DNA of 40,602 bases from Acidimicrobiaceae bacterium (lineage in GTDB: Bacteria; Actinomycetota; Acidimicrobiia; Acidimicrobiales; Ilumatobacteraceae). Below, piece by piece: positions 7,453-15,642 of the stretch; the first letter of the stretch is position 1, and the number at the start of each line of letters is the position of its first letter. A program made the position numbers and the translations under genes. Below the pieces are notes generated by a model. The model was not told where the DNA came from. It was given only the letters and a program-made list of their open reading frames with translations, and ran no database searches. The DNA lies in NCBI GenBank assembly GCA_947447175.1, contig CANFIM010000008.1:1-40602 (forward strand), read 5' to 3'.

Positions 7453-8937
7453 GTGAAAAAGGTCCGATATTTTGCTGCCGCCTGTGTAGCACTCGTACCG
7501 TTTCTTGTTACTCATGCCAGTGGTGCAGCTCCAGTAGTGACGCCATGGCATCTTGATCGCATTAATCAAGTGTCCTTGCCGCTTGATGGCAATTCATCAA
7601 TGGGAAACCTCACTGGTGCCGGCATCAGTATTTACATTGTTGATACCGGCGTGCTTGCATCTCACGAACAGTTTGGTGGGCGAGTAGTAGCAGGAATTGA
7701 CGTGCCAACCGAAAATGGTTCGGCTCCAATTGTTCCTGTGGCGTCTGACTGTGATGGTCACGGAACACACGTTGCTGGTTTGGCAGCAGGTTCCACCGTG
7801 GGCGTTGCAACACAGGCCACCATTGTTTCTGTTCGTGTTCTTGATTGCAGTGGCGACGGTGATGTAGCCGATGTGGTGAAGGCGTTGCAGTGGGTGCGTG
7901 CACATCATCGGTCTGGTACTGCTGCAGTTCTGAATCTCAGCCTTGGTGTTGATTTGGGAGATGACGGCACTGCTATCGATCACGAAATTCTGTCGCTGAT
8001 AGACGAAGGCATTGTTGTTGTGGTTGCTGCGGGTAACGGCGATGCATCAGGAAATCCATTTAATGCGTGCTCTATTGCGCCCGGTGATGTTGCGCGAGCA
8101 CTCACGGTTGGTGCATCTGGTTCCTCTGACATGGTGGCGTACTACTCAAATTACGGTTCCTGCGTTGATCTATATGCACCTGGCGGTGATCGCCTTCGAT
8201 CTATTACATCATCGTGGTTTACATCGCCCACCGCATATGACATTGACGCGGGTACTTCAATGGCATCACCACTTGTTGCTGGGTACGCAGCCCTTCTTGC
8301 ACAACAGCAACCCACCTTGTGTACAGATTCCATTGCCAATGCAATAGTGGAACGAGGCACGCAAGGAGTTCTGCTCAATGTTCCTGCCGGTTCGCCGAGC
8401 AAATTGCTGAACATCAACACGGCAGCTATTCCACCTACGGTGCCTGGTATTGCTTCCAATGTGATTACTTCTACTGATGGAAACTCGCTCATTGTGAGTT
8501 GGGATAAACCCTGTGATGGTGGAAGCCCTCTCACTAAAACCACGGTGTCATTGTTGTTGAACGGAAAAGTGGTGAAGCGCGCAAATGTTGACGCAAATAC
8601 AACAGCTGTTCGCTTCTCTGGCCTTAGTAATGGCCGCACATACCAAGTAGTTCTGAAATCTGAAAATGCTCTCGGGCAAGGAATTGCCACGAGCCGTATT
8701 TCCACCGTTCCGGTGAGAAGTATTCGCCGAGGACAATTGATTCGCACAACGTTGTTGGCGAAAGGTCCTGAAAATTTGTCACTGAAGTGGTCGGTCTCAT
8801 CGTCTTCAAAGCGGGTCTGCACGTTAAAGATGTCGCCCACCCGTTTGGTCACACTGCGCACGGGAATATGCCGCATTGGTTTGCGTCAAATAGACGGAGA
8901 AGTTCCTGTTCTTCGATCGCTACGCATCGCCCCATAA
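7453..8937 (+). CDS. Secreted subtilisin-like serine protease (S8) with fibronectin III domain
   Basis: About 494 residues. A signal peptide (KK, then a hydrophobic stretch, ending near THASGA at about residue 24) is followed almost at once by the mature-type sequence PWHLDRINQ. Catalytic triad: Asp in YIVDTGV (about residue 64), His in DGHGTHVAG (about 103), Ser in GTSMASP (about 269); the oxyanion Asn is in AAGNGD (about 195). A fibronectin type III domain covers about 330-420, and a 70-residue Cys-containing tail follows. No inhibitor_I9 propeptide is visible, which is unusual for secreted subtilases. The start is uncertain: GTG at 7453 gives the best signal peptide; TTG at 7441 adds four residues. 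A longer frame from 7354 overlaps the upstream gene and is unlikely. Confidence 0.9.
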   Translation: MKKVRYFAAACVALVPFLVTHASGAAPVVTPWHLDRINQVSLPLDGNSSMGNLTGAGISIYIVDTGVLASHEQFGGRVVAGIDVPTENGSAPIVPVASDCDGHGTHVAGLAAGSTVGVATQATIVSVRVLDCSGDGDVADVVKALQWVRAHHRSGTAAVLNLSLGVDLGDDGTAIDHEILSLIDEGIVVVVAAGNGDASGNPFNACSIAPGDVARALTVGASGSSDMVAYYSNYGSCVDLYAPGGDRLRSITSSWFTSPTAYDIDAGTSMASPLVAGYAALLAQQQPTLCTDSIANAIVERGTQGVLLNVPAGSPSKLLNINTAAIPPTVPGIASNVITSTDGNSLIVSWDKPCDGGSPLTKTTVSLLLNGKVVKRANVDANTTAVRFSGLSNGRTYQVVLKSENALGQGIATSRISTVPVRSIRRGQLIRTTLLAKGPENLSLKWSVSSSSKRVCTLKMSPTRLVTLRTGICRIGLRQIDGEVPVLRSLRIAP

Positions 8938-8960
8938 CTCCGGTCTATTAGCGGGACAAA

Positions 8961-9056
8961 TAACTTCCGATATTGACTTCACATTCCGTGAAGCGAGGAG
9001 TACCTTTCGCTTAAGGGAACCAAGCGGAGCCCACTCGGCTCCGAGAGGAGGCAGTG
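8961..9056 (+). promoter_or_regulatory. Hairpin-rich leader of the small basic protein gene
   Basis: The 119 nt between the protease stop and the next ATG contain a candidate -10 box TAACTT (8961-8966) and three inverted repeats: CTTCAC/GTGAAG (8977-8982 with 8988-8993), AAGCGA/TCGCTT (8991-8996 with 9007-9012) and CGGAGCC/GGCTCCG (9025-9031 with 9037-9043). The first two share the bases 8991-8993, so they compete or stack. The last arm ends where the Shine-Dalgarno GAGAGGAGG (9043-9051) begins. This is the longest structured leader in the window and looks like a cis-acting RNA; I recognise no known riboswitch class. Confidence 0.4.
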
Positions 9057-9362
9057 ATGAGTCAACGTCATCGCAATCAGGACCTCGCGCCAGTACCGCG
9101 CGCCGACGTACGGGCTCACGCCCATAACGAGCGACACCGCGTGAACAGCGAACTTCACTTATGGGAAGAAGCTGTACGGCATGGTGTGGAGCCTCTTGAT
9201 GTAGAAGAGCCCGGACCAAATTGGAAGCCAGTGCATCATCACGATGCAACGCAATCAGACAAGGGCCGCCGTGCCCCGCTGAAGCACTGGAAAACAAAGG
9301 ATTGGAAGCGTCGTACTGCAATGCGCCGCCAACGAGCAGCAGCATGGAGTTTGCTGGGCTAA
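9057..9362 (+). CDS. Small basic hypothetical protein
   Basis: 101 residues, not recognised. Rich in His, Arg, Lys and Trp, with an acidic stretch in the middle (VEPLDVEEPGPNW) and a strongly basic C-terminus (LKHWKTKDWKRRTAMRRQRA) that could bind nucleic acid. No signal peptide or membrane segment. The strong Shine-Dalgarno GAGAGGAGG, 5 nt before the ATG at 9057, contrasts with the leaderless genes around it and supports real translation; a GTG at 9054 is an alternative start but too close to the ribosome site. Its stop overlaps the end of the convergent GNAT gene by 4 nt. Function unknown. Confidence 0.7.
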   Translation: MSQRHRNQDLAPVPRADVRAHAHNERHRVNSELHLWEEAVRHGVEPLDVEEPGPNWKPVHHHDATQSDKGRRAPLKHWKTKDWKRRTAMRRQRAAAWSLLG

Positions 9363-9985
9363 TTCAGCCAGTCAGCGAGATATTGCTCGCGGCGCTCTAA
9401 CCATTCTTCAACGGTGATGCCGTAGCGCACGTGGTCTTCCCACACGCCGTTGATCTCTAAGAAGCGTTCGGCAATTCCTTCTTCGCGGATACCAAGTTTT
9501 TCTACAACGCGGCGAGAGTTTGCGTTGCGCGGAATGATGCAGATTTCCAATCGATGCAGATTCAGACTTTCAAATGAGTATTGCGCAAGAGTAAGAACTG
9601 CTTCAGACATAAACGAATGTCCGGCGCGTGCTTTATCAATCCAGTAACCAATGGTGGCCGATTGAAATGCGCCACGTACAACATTGTTGAGATTGATTTC
9701 GCCTGCAAACGCACCGTCAACAAAAATTCCGAAGGCGTATTGAGTACCTGCATGGCGTTCGCGATCACGCGCACCACATCGTGCAGCAAAAACATCACGA
9801 TTAATTTCAGGATCAGGGTGATGAGCAAGACGCGCCGGCTCCCATTGTGTGAGCCATTCACCATTACGGCGACGCACTTCGCTCCAGCCGTTGAAATCTT
9901 GAGCAACTAACGGCCGCAACACCACACGACGCCCGTAGAGGCGTAAACCTGCGTTAGTGGGTCGTGCCGGGTGCATCGCCGTCAT
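9359..9985 (-). CDS. GNAT family N-acetyltransferase, RimJ/RimL type
   Basis: 208 residues. The opening RLYGRRVVLRPLVAQDF, the central GYWIDKARAGHSFMSEAV (acetyl-CoA pyrophosphate loop region) and the NANSRRVVEKLGIREEG strand-helix are hallmarks of the RimJ/RimL branch of GNAT enzymes, which acetylate N-terminal amines of ribosomal proteins or small-molecule amines using acetyl-CoA. The gene's ATG overlaps the stop of ppx by 4 nt (ATGA), so it is the last gene of the DUF501-ppx-GNAT operon. Specific substrate unknown. Confidence 0.88.
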   Translation of the reverse strand: MTAMHPARPTNAGLRLYGRRVVLRPLVAQDFNGWSEVRRRNGEWLTQWEPARLAHHPDPEINRDVFAARCGARDRERHAGTQYAFGIFVDGAFAGEINLNNVVRGAFQSATIGYWIDKARAGHSFMSEAVLTLAQYSFESLNLHRLEICIIPRNANSRRVVEKLGIREEGIAERFLEINGVWEDHVRYGITVEEWLERREQYLADWLN

Positions 9986-10899
9986 GGCTTCATTCTTTCA
10001 CGCTGTGCCACTCCGTCCATCAGGCTGCGAGTGGACACGATGATGCTGTCAAGTTTCAAACGTCGCATAGTGGCCACCAAAATGCAGCAACCGGCAACAA
10101 TGATGTCGGCGCGGTCGCGGGGGAGACCTGGGTTCAGTACTCGTTCGTTGAATCCTTCAGTGGCCAGAGTGCGAAAGACATCTTCGGCCGCATCGCGTGT
10201 GAGTTCGAAACCGTGCAGTGCGTTGTTATCAAACTCGGGTAAGCCAAGTTCCACCATGGCAACGGTGACAATGGTGCCAGCAACGCCAATCACTCGCGCT
10301 GGTGCCGCAATGGCAGGAATATCGCGACCAATTTCTTCAAGTTCGTCAGCAACTGCGCCAATGAGGTTGGTGAGATCTTCTGGTGGAGCCGGATCACGCG
10401 AGAGATGTGAGGCCGTTGATGTGACCGCACCAAACGGAACACTGGCAGACATCTCTGCTTCCAAAACGCCCACGGTGTACTCAGTACTTCCGCCTCCGAT
10501 ATCGATAACGAGAGTAGGTGCGAGAAGTCCGGGCAAACCAGAAAGTGCGCCGGCAAACGCAAGTGATGCTTCATCTTTTTCGCTGAGAATTTCAACGGAG
10601 AGCGAAGTGGCGTCAGATACTGCTTTCACAAACTCTGATGTATTTGTTGCGCGACGACATGCAGCAGTGCCGGTAACAACGATGTGATCAACCTTGTTGG
10701 CATGAGCGGTAGCAACATGCTCAGCAATGGTGTGTACGGTTCGCTTGATTGCGTCTGCTGATAACAAACCAGTGGCATGTAATTGCTCACCCAGCCGTGT
10801 GGTGGCTTGATGGCGCAACACGATGGCGCCAGTTGCATCAACAATCAGCAGATTGGTGGAGTTTGTGCCCACGTCAATAACAGCAACCGACCGGCTCAT
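9982..10899 (-). CDS. ppx: Ppx/GppA family exopolyphosphatase or pppGpp phosphatase
   Basis: 305 residues, the short actinobacterial form lacking the C-terminal HD-like domain. It has the ASKHA ATPase fold: phosphate 1 motif AVIDVGTNSTNLLIVDA at the N-terminus and phosphate 2 motif VIDIGGGSTEYTVG near residue 135. Homologues release phosphate from polyphosphate ends or from pppGpp. It sits directly after DUF501 with a 4-nt ATGA overlap, an association widely seen in actinobacteria (eno-ftsB-DUF501-ppx), and overlaps the GNAT gene in the same way. Confidence 0.93.
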   Translation of the reverse strand: MSRSVAVIDVGTNSTNLLIVDATGAIVLRHQATTRLGEQLHATGLLSADAIKRTVHTIAEHVATAHANKVDHIVVTGTAACRRATNTSEFVKAVSDATSLSVEILSEKDEASLAFAGALSGLPGLLAPTLVIDIGGGSTEYTVGVLEAEMSASVPFGAVTSTASHLSRDPAPPEDLTNLIGAVADELEEIGRDIPAIAAPARVIGVAGTIVTVAMVELGLPEFDNNALHGFELTRDAAEDVFRTLATEGFNERVLNPGLPRDRADIIVAGCCILVATMRRLKLDSIIVSTRSLMDGVAQRERMKP

Positions 10900-11384
10900 A
10901 TTCGTGCTGCTCGCTCTGCGCCACGAACATCAAGCTGTTGCGCTACCCATTCGCCCACTTCGTCTGTGTTGCCTGCAAGCCAATTGGCAAGGTGTGCATG
11001 CAAGCACTTCACACCTTTGCGTGTACCGCCAACGCCACCCGACGGACGATGCCCGGCATGTGTTGCAGGAATCAATGCATCGCGTGTGTTCATGTAACGC
11101 TGATGAATGCCATCAATCACTTCGAGTCCGATGAGTGCTTCTACTTCATCAACGGCGCCATCTGCTTCAAGTTGGCTAACGGCGTACACCTCGTTTTCGC
11201 CAACTAGCCAATACAAAGTGGGCATTGGTGTTCCATCGTCAAGAAGGGGTGCGTTGAGAAGAACCACAGGCTGACCTAACGCGGTGCGAACCACCACGCG
11301 AAATTCGCCTTGTGGAACACGGCCGATTAAGGAAGTGACGGCGGCGAGATCCTCTGGTGAGGGCGCAGCGCCGGGTAGCAGCAT
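10896..11384 (-). CDS. DUF501 family protein
   Basis: 162 residues. The conserved C-terminal core GGVGGTRKGVKCLHAH is the DUF501 hallmark; the Cys and His residues in it suggest a catalytic or metal-binding role, but the biochemical function is not established. In most actinobacteria this gene directly follows ftsB and precedes ppx. Here ppx is still adjacent (4-nt overlap), but ftsB is 12 kb away, separated by the cox island. The ATG at 11384 lies 3 nt after the coxG stop, so DUF501 is probably read through from the mocA-coxG transcript. Confidence 0.9.
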   Translation of the reverse strand: MLLPGAAPSPEDLAAVTSLIGRVPQGEFRVVVRTALGQPVVLLNAPLLDDGTPMPTLYWLVGENEVYAVSQLEADGAVDEVEALIGLEVIDGIHQRYMNTRDALIPATHAGHRPSGGVGGTRKGVKCLHAHLANWLAGNTDEVGEWVAQQLDVRGAERAARI

Positions 11385-11387
11385 TGG

Positions 11388-12116
11388 TTACTTAACGATG
11401 AGCCAAATAACGAAGGCAGCGATGACTACAACGGGAAGTGCCAACTTGGCAATGGTTCCGCCGCCAACACTCAACAAGTCGAGTGCCTCAGCCTCTGGGC
11501 CATCAATCTTCCTAACTCCCGAAGCCACTGCTTCTGGAGCAGTTGTCGACGAATCAACACCTGAGTCAGATGTGGTCGATGAGGCGGACGCAGGTTCAGC
11601 GTCCGAAACGTTAGAGCCGGAGGCGAAAGTTGAGGATGCTGAAGCCTGCGTCGAAGCCTCATCAGCAGATCCTGAGGCAATCATCGTGTTGAGGTTGTCG
11701 ACGAACTGACCGAGAAGTTTGTCGGAGATATCAGCCATTGCGCCACGGCCAAACTGTGCAACCTTGCCTGTAATGGAAAGGTCGGTGGAGACTTTCACTG
11801 CAGTTGATGTTGCATCGACTGCGGTCATTTCTGCGGTGATAAGAGCAGACGCATTTCCCTTGCCGCCAGTGTCACGACCTTCGCCCTTCAACACGGCCTT
11901 GTGGGCGTTGTCGTCGCGCTCAAGGAAACTTGCTTGACCTTTGAACTGAGCCTGGATGGGTCCCACCTTGATCTTTACGACACCGCGGTACGTGTCGCCT
12001 TCAATCTCTTGCAATTGCGCGCCAGGAAGGCACGGTGCAATGCGCTCGAGGTCGGTGAGAATGCGCCAACAATCGGCCACGGGGACTGCAACAGTGAATT
12101 CATGATTTAGGTCCAT
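11388..12116 (-). CDS. coxG: CoxG-like SRPBCC protein with C-terminal membrane anchor
   Basis: 242 residues. The N-terminal 145 residues form a START/SRPBCC domain (opening with HEFTVAVPVADCWRILTD, then PCLPGA), the CoxG type associated with CO dehydrogenases. A low-complexity Ser/Ala/Thr/Asp linker (about 148-195) leads to a C-terminal transmembrane helix (LALPVVVIAAFVIWLIVK). In Oligotropha, CoxG has been linked to recruiting CODH to the membrane; the same role is plausible here. Its start overlaps the mocA stop by 10 nt, indicating co-translation. Hydrophobic-ligand binding by the SRPBCC cavity is inferred from the fold. Confidence 0.88.
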   Translation of the reverse strand: MDLNHEFTVAVPVADCWRILTDLERIAPCLPGAQLQEIEGDTYRGVVKIKVGPIQAQFKGQASFLERDDNAHKAVLKGEGRDTGGKGNASALITAEMTAVDATSTAVKVSTDLSITGKVAQFGRGAMADISDKLLGQFVDNLNTMIASGSADEASTQASASSTFASGSNVSDAEPASASSTTSDSGVDSSTTAPEAVASGVRKIDGPEAEALDLLSVGGGTIAKLALPVVVIAAFVIWLIVK

Positions 12117-12682
12117 TTTGAGAGGTCCTCCGTGGTGTCGATATCTGCGGAAATGCCCTTGCAGGCTACTTCCCGAACCAGTTCAGGGTGCAGGTGCATC
12201 AGGGCACGGGCTCCTTCATCGGGTTTGCCAGGCGTGTCAAAAAACAGGTCCCACACACTGGAGTGCATGCGGACGGGGTTGCCACGCTCGCCGTTGTATG
12301 TAGCCACGGAAATCGCTCCATCGCTGTCTGCGAGGCTTTCCCATGCTTCGGGGGAGATGAAGGGCTGGTCACCCAAACCAATCACTACGGCGTCGTAGGA
12401 GTGCTCTCGTGCGTATCTGAGGGCACATTCCACCGAGCTGCGCTGTCCGGTAGCCCAATCAGGGTTATGCACCGCCGGAACTCCGTGGAGAAGGGCCGAA
12501 ATGTCAGCCGCTCCGGTGATCACCACCACGTGGGCGAGGGCTTCTTGTGCTGCCTGAAGCGCATGCGAAATCACTGGCTTGCCACGCAATGGCGCAAGCA
12601 ACTTATGTTCGGGCGCCACAAAGCGAGAGCCAGAACCAGCAGCCAAAATGACGCCGAGCGTGGTTGTGTGGGCCTTTGTCAT
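12107..12682 (-). CDS. mocA: Molybdenum cofactor cytidylyltransferase-like protein (MocA family)
   Basis: 191 residues from the ATG at 12682. The nucleotidyltransferase signature GVILAAGSGSRF near the N-terminus, followed by KLLAPLRGKPVISHAL, and later GLGDQPFISPE (metal-binding Asp) and the GNPVRMHSSVW stretch place it in the MobA-like NTP transferase family. The context (coxG, xdhC, coxLSM) points to the MocA branch, which makes the molybdopterin cytosine dinucleotide cofactor used by CO-dehydrogenase-type enzymes. A longer frame reaches 12802 but would run into the divergent NlpC/P60 gene; the chosen start leaves only 19 nt between the two divergent start codons. Confidence 0.85.
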   Translation of the reverse strand: MTKAHTTTLGVILAAGSGSRFVAPEHKLLAPLRGKPVISHALQAAQEALAHVVVITGAADISALLHGVPAVHNPDWATGQRSSVECALRYAREHSYDAVVIGLGDQPFISPEAWESLADSDGAISVATYNGERGNPVRMHSSVWDLFFDTPGKPDEGARALMHLHPELVREVACKGISADIDTTEDLSKWT

Positions 12683-12688
12683 CCGTAA

Positions 12689-12694
12689 TAGCCT
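12689..12694 (+). promoter_or_regulatory. -10 box of the NlpC/P60 gene (leaderless)
   Basis: TAGCCT, 7 nt before the ATG at 12702, within the 19-nt divergent gap. The -35 region therefore lies inside the start of mocA. Confidence 0.45.
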
Positions 12695-12701
12695 GCCTTG
12701 A

Positions 12702-13391
12702 ATGAAGCCCGCCGCAACATTCGGACGAATAGTTGCGTGCGCACTTCTCTCTGTGGGGCTTCTCGCCCCTGTTGTGGCCCATGCGGAAGCCGCAAATACC
12801 ACTGAGTCAAAGTTGGCTCGCCTGCAGATGCCGGGTCGGCCATTCCGTCAGCGAAACAAGTTGTCCTTGAATGCAGTCACCGCGCTTGGGCTCATCATGC
12901 GTACAGAGAATGTTGATGACGCCACATATGTGGCCGCACGCAAAGTGGTCTCCGACAAAGTTGCAGTCATCATGAAACTTGATGCTGAAAAGTTGCACGC
13001 ATCATGGAGTCGCGCACCTCGCGATCATCAAATTGCAGTTCTCGCAGCAATTACGCAACTCAATGTTCGATACGTGGAAGGCAAAGAAGACCCGTACGTG
13101 CAAATGGACTGTTCTGGCTTGCTCTGGTACTCGTGGCGAATTGCCGGAGTTGATGCACCACGTCAGGCAGTGTCGCAACTTGATCGCCACATGCGTGTGG
13201 AACGTAAAGATGCCATCATGGGCGACATCGCTGGCGAAGGTACTCATGTACAGATGTACTTAGGTCAGGGACTTGCATTCATTCATGCGCCGTTCAACGG
13301 CAAGCGCGTGTTGTTCAAAACAATGAGTCCCGAGCAAGCAGCGCGTGTTGTGTGGACAAACCCCAGCCACATTGCTACATATCGCTTGTAG
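12702..13391 (+). CDS. Secreted NlpC/P60 family (C40) peptidase
   Basis: 229 residues with a clear signal peptide (hydrophobic stretch 8-26, cleavage near VAHAEA). The C-terminal half is an NlpC/P60 domain: Cys137 in MDCSGLLWYSW, His182 in GTHVQMYLG and His195 in AFIHAP make up the Cys-His-His set. Such enzymes cleave peptidoglycan peptide cross-links. The N-terminal region (about 35-125) is helical and unassigned. It lies alone on the plus strand within the cox island, divergent from mocA and convergent with xdhC (4-nt gap). There is no visible link to CODH function; it may be a bystander. Confidence 0.85.
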   Translation: MKPAATFGRIVACALLSVGLLAPVVAHAEAANTTESKLARLQMPGRPFRQRNKLSLNAVTALGLIMRTENVDDATYVAARKVVSDKVAVIMKLDAEKLHASWSRAPRDHQIAVLAAITQLNVRYVEGKEDPYVQMDCSGLLWYSWRIAGVDAPRQAVSQLDRHMRVERKDAIMGDIAGEGTHVQMYLGQGLAFIHAPFNGKRVLFKTMSPEQAARVVWTNPSHIATYRL

Positions 13392-13395
13392 CGAA

Positions 13396-14196
13396 TTAGT
13401 GAATAGGGCCGTCGCTGGCGCCTAGTGAGCGGGCTTCTCTGCCCGTGCGCGACGAGATGATTTCACCCACAATGGAGATGGCTGTTTCCTCTGGCGTACG
13501 ACCACCAAGGTCAAGGCCAATTGGCGAATGAATGCGGGCCAAATCTGATGGGGAAGTAATGCCCACATCTGCAAGGCGCTCGAGGCGCTTCGCGTGAGTT
13601 TTACGGCTGCCCATCACACCGATGTATCCAGCTTTCGTGGCCAAGGCACCTTCAATTGCGGGAACGTCGAATTTGGGGTCGTGCGTGAGAATGCACACTG
13701 CGTCGCGAGGCCCCAGGCGTTCACCGCGTTCTTCGAACATGGGGCTTGGCCAAGTAACGCGTACTTCGTCTGCCATGGGGAAGCGACGCTTTGTGGCAAA
13801 GATCTCTCGCGCGTCGCACACGGTGACGTGATAGCCAAGCACCTTTGCAACGCGTGCAAGTGCAGCGGTGAAATCAACAGCTCCAAAAATCCACATGAGT
13901 GGTGGAGGCGAGAAGCTCTCAATGAATACGCGAACAGTGTCGGTGTTTTCTAAATCTTCAGGCGTTGATTCGCCATGCGGTCCGTAATGTCGCACCACAG
14001 TACGACCTGCTTCAAGTTCCCCCATGGCGTCACGAGTAACAATGCGATCAATATCGTCATTGCCTAAAGTGCCACTTTCTGCTCCTGTAGGTGTGACCAC
14101 AAGAGTGGCGCCCACGTTGGGTCCTTCAATGATGGTGGCCAATGCAACCGGCAAATTGTCGCGCACACGGTCGGAGAAAATGCTGTACGCACTCAT
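13396..14196 (-). CDS. xdhC: XdhC family protein, NAD(P)-binding C-terminal part
   Basis: 266 residues. The second half carries the XdhC Rossmann-like domain (PPLMWIFGAVDFTAALARV, then DAVCILTHDPKFD, and GYIGVMGSRKTHAKR with the family-typical SRKTHA). The family binds and sulfurates molybdenum cofactor before insertion into xanthine-dehydrogenase-type enzymes. The usual N-terminal XdhC_CoxI domain is in the separate adjacent gene upstream, which joins it as TGAATG with no gap, so this protein and its neighbour act as a split XdhC. A residual N-terminal region (1-95) still resembles a degenerate first domain. Convergent with the NlpC/P60 gene. Confidence 0.88.
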   Translation of the reverse strand: MSAYSIFSDRVRDNLPVALATIIEGPNVGATLVVTPTGAESGTLGNDDIDRIVTRDAMGELEAGRTVVRHYGPHGESTPEDLENTDTVRVFIESFSPPPLMWIFGAVDFTAALARVAKVLGYHVTVCDAREIFATKRRFPMADEVRVTWPSPMFEERGERLGPRDAVCILTHDPKFDVPAIEGALATKAGYIGVMGSRKTHAKRLERLADVGITSPSDLARIHSPIGLDLGGRTPEETAISIVGEIISSRTGREARSLGASDGPIH

Positions 14197-14514
14197 TCAC
14201 CACTCCATGGGTTGAATGAAGAGATGAATGATGCCACCACACGTGAGACCAACAGCAAACGCATCATCATCTGAATAGCCAAACGTAACGACACGAGATG
14301 GTTGTTCGCCCGCAAGAATTGCAAGCGCCTCAGTGACCACTGCGCTTTCCACACAACCACCGCTCACTGAGCCAATCACTTCGCCATCTTCGTTCACGGC
14401 CATTGCAGCGCCAGCGCCTCGCGGACCAGACCCTTGAATGTCGACAACGCGTGCAAGAGCAATGCGCTTGCCAGCTGATTTCCAGCGATCAATGTCATTG
14501 AGTAACTCACGCAT
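14197..14514 (-). CDS. XdhC/CoxI family protein, small N-terminal-domain subunit
   Basis: 105 residues comprising only the XdhC_CoxI domain: GKRIALARVVDIQGSGPRG, then EVIGSVSGGCVES with the conserved Cys implicated in handling the cofactor, ending just after a Cys-containing GLTCGG strand. It overlaps coxE by 8 nt upstream and abuts the second XdhC gene downstream (stop TGA followed directly by ATG). The two together equal one normal XdhC protein. In coxD-coxE-xdhC order it corresponds to coxF of classical clusters. Confidence 0.88.
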   Translation of the reverse strand: MRELLNDIDRWKSAGKRIALARVVDIQGSGPRGAGAAMAVNEDGEVIGSVSGGCVESAVVTEALAILAGEQPSRVVTFGYSDDDAFAVGLTCGGIIHLFIQPMEW

Positions 14515-15637
14515 GATTAATGACCCTTGTCAGTCTTTCGAGGGCATCGAGCGAATGTCCCTCTACGAATTCATCAACATACGGCAACGCCGCTGCCATT
14601 CCACGAGCTAGGGGCGCATAGCCGGGAGTGACCTTAAGTGGGTTGACCCAAATGGTGCGGAAAGAGATGCGTTGCAGGCGCTGCATTTGTTCGGCAAGGA
14701 CAGCTGGGTCACCGCGGTCCCAGCCATCGGAAAGAATCACCACAATGGCTCCACGCGCCATGCCTCGCACACCCCACTCGTCGTTGAACAAGCGCAACGT
14801 CTCACCAAGGCGTGTTCCTCCGCTCCAGTCACGCACTTGCTCACCCGTTGCGCGCAATGCACGGTCGGGGTCTTTCGATGACAGTTCACGACTCACACGT
14901 GTGAGGCGCGTGCCCAAGGTGAATGCTTCCACTCGTTGACGTCCTGCCACACCAGCGTGCACGAAACGAACAAGGGCTCGTGCATACGGCTCCATAGAAC
15001 CGCTGACATCAAGAAGGAAAACAATGCGTCGAGATTTTTCGCCTGGTGAAGTGAATCGTCGACGCATGGGCTCACCGGCAGCTGCAAGCGATGCACGTAC
15101 GGTGCGACGCATATCCGGACGTGTGCCACGACGGTGCGACGGTACGGTGCGCAATGATGCACGCGGAGGTCCTGCTACGCGCAACGATTCCATGAATTTC
15201 TGCGCTTGGCGCATTTCATCGTTGGTGTAATCAGCAAAATCTTTGTCGCGCAGAGATTCCACGCCAGAAAATCGAAGCGTGATGGACGGTTCGTCAGATG
15301 CTTCTGCGTTTCCATCAGAAGACCCTTCCTCCTCGTCGGTGTCAAGCATGAGCGTCATCTTCGACACTTCTTCTTCTGCAGCCTCAATTGATTCACGATG
15401 TTCCCAGAACACGGCGAATGCACGATTAAACACGGTGATGTCTTCGGGTTGGCGTACCAATGTGGCACGTGCTGCCCAATAGACCGCATCACGATCATCA
15501 ATTCCCACCAAAGAAAGCGATGTGATGAATGTGAGAACTGAATCGAGTGGAGTGGGAATTTCCAGTCGACGAAGGATTCGTGCGAAACCAACAGCAAGTT
15601 GTTCCGGTGTGGAGGCAACGGTGGTGATTTCAGACAT
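14507..15637 (-). CDS. coxE: CoxE-like von Willebrand factor A domain protein
   Basis: 376 residues. A helical N-terminus, an acidic linker (around 93-115), a basic segment, then a VWA domain from about 204 with the MIDAS motif DVSGSM (210-215). VWA proteins of this CoxE type act with the MoxR ATPase CoxD; in Oligotropha they are needed to build the [CuSMoO2] centre of CODH. The gene follows coxD with a 5-nt gap and overlaps the small xdhC gene, forming one operon for enzyme maturation. Confidence 0.92.
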   Translation of the reverse strand: MSEITTVASTPEQLAVGFARILRRLEIPTPLDSVLTFITSLSLVGIDDRDAVYWAARATLVRQPEDITVFNRAFAVFWEHRESIEAAEEEVSKMTLMLDTDEEEGSSDGNAEASDEPSITLRFSGVESLRDKDFADYTNDEMRQAQKFMESLRVAGPPRASLRTVPSHRRGTRPDMRRTVRASLAAAGEPMRRRFTSPGEKSRRIVFLLDVSGSMEPYARALVRFVHAGVAGRQRVEAFTLGTRLTRVSRELSSKDPDRALRATGEQVRDWSGGTRLGETLRLFNDEWGVRGMARGAIVVILSDGWDRGDPAVLAEQMQRLQRISFRTIWVNPLKVTPGYAPLARGMAAALPYVDEFVEGHSLDALERLTRVINHA

Positions 15638-15642
15638 CAGAA

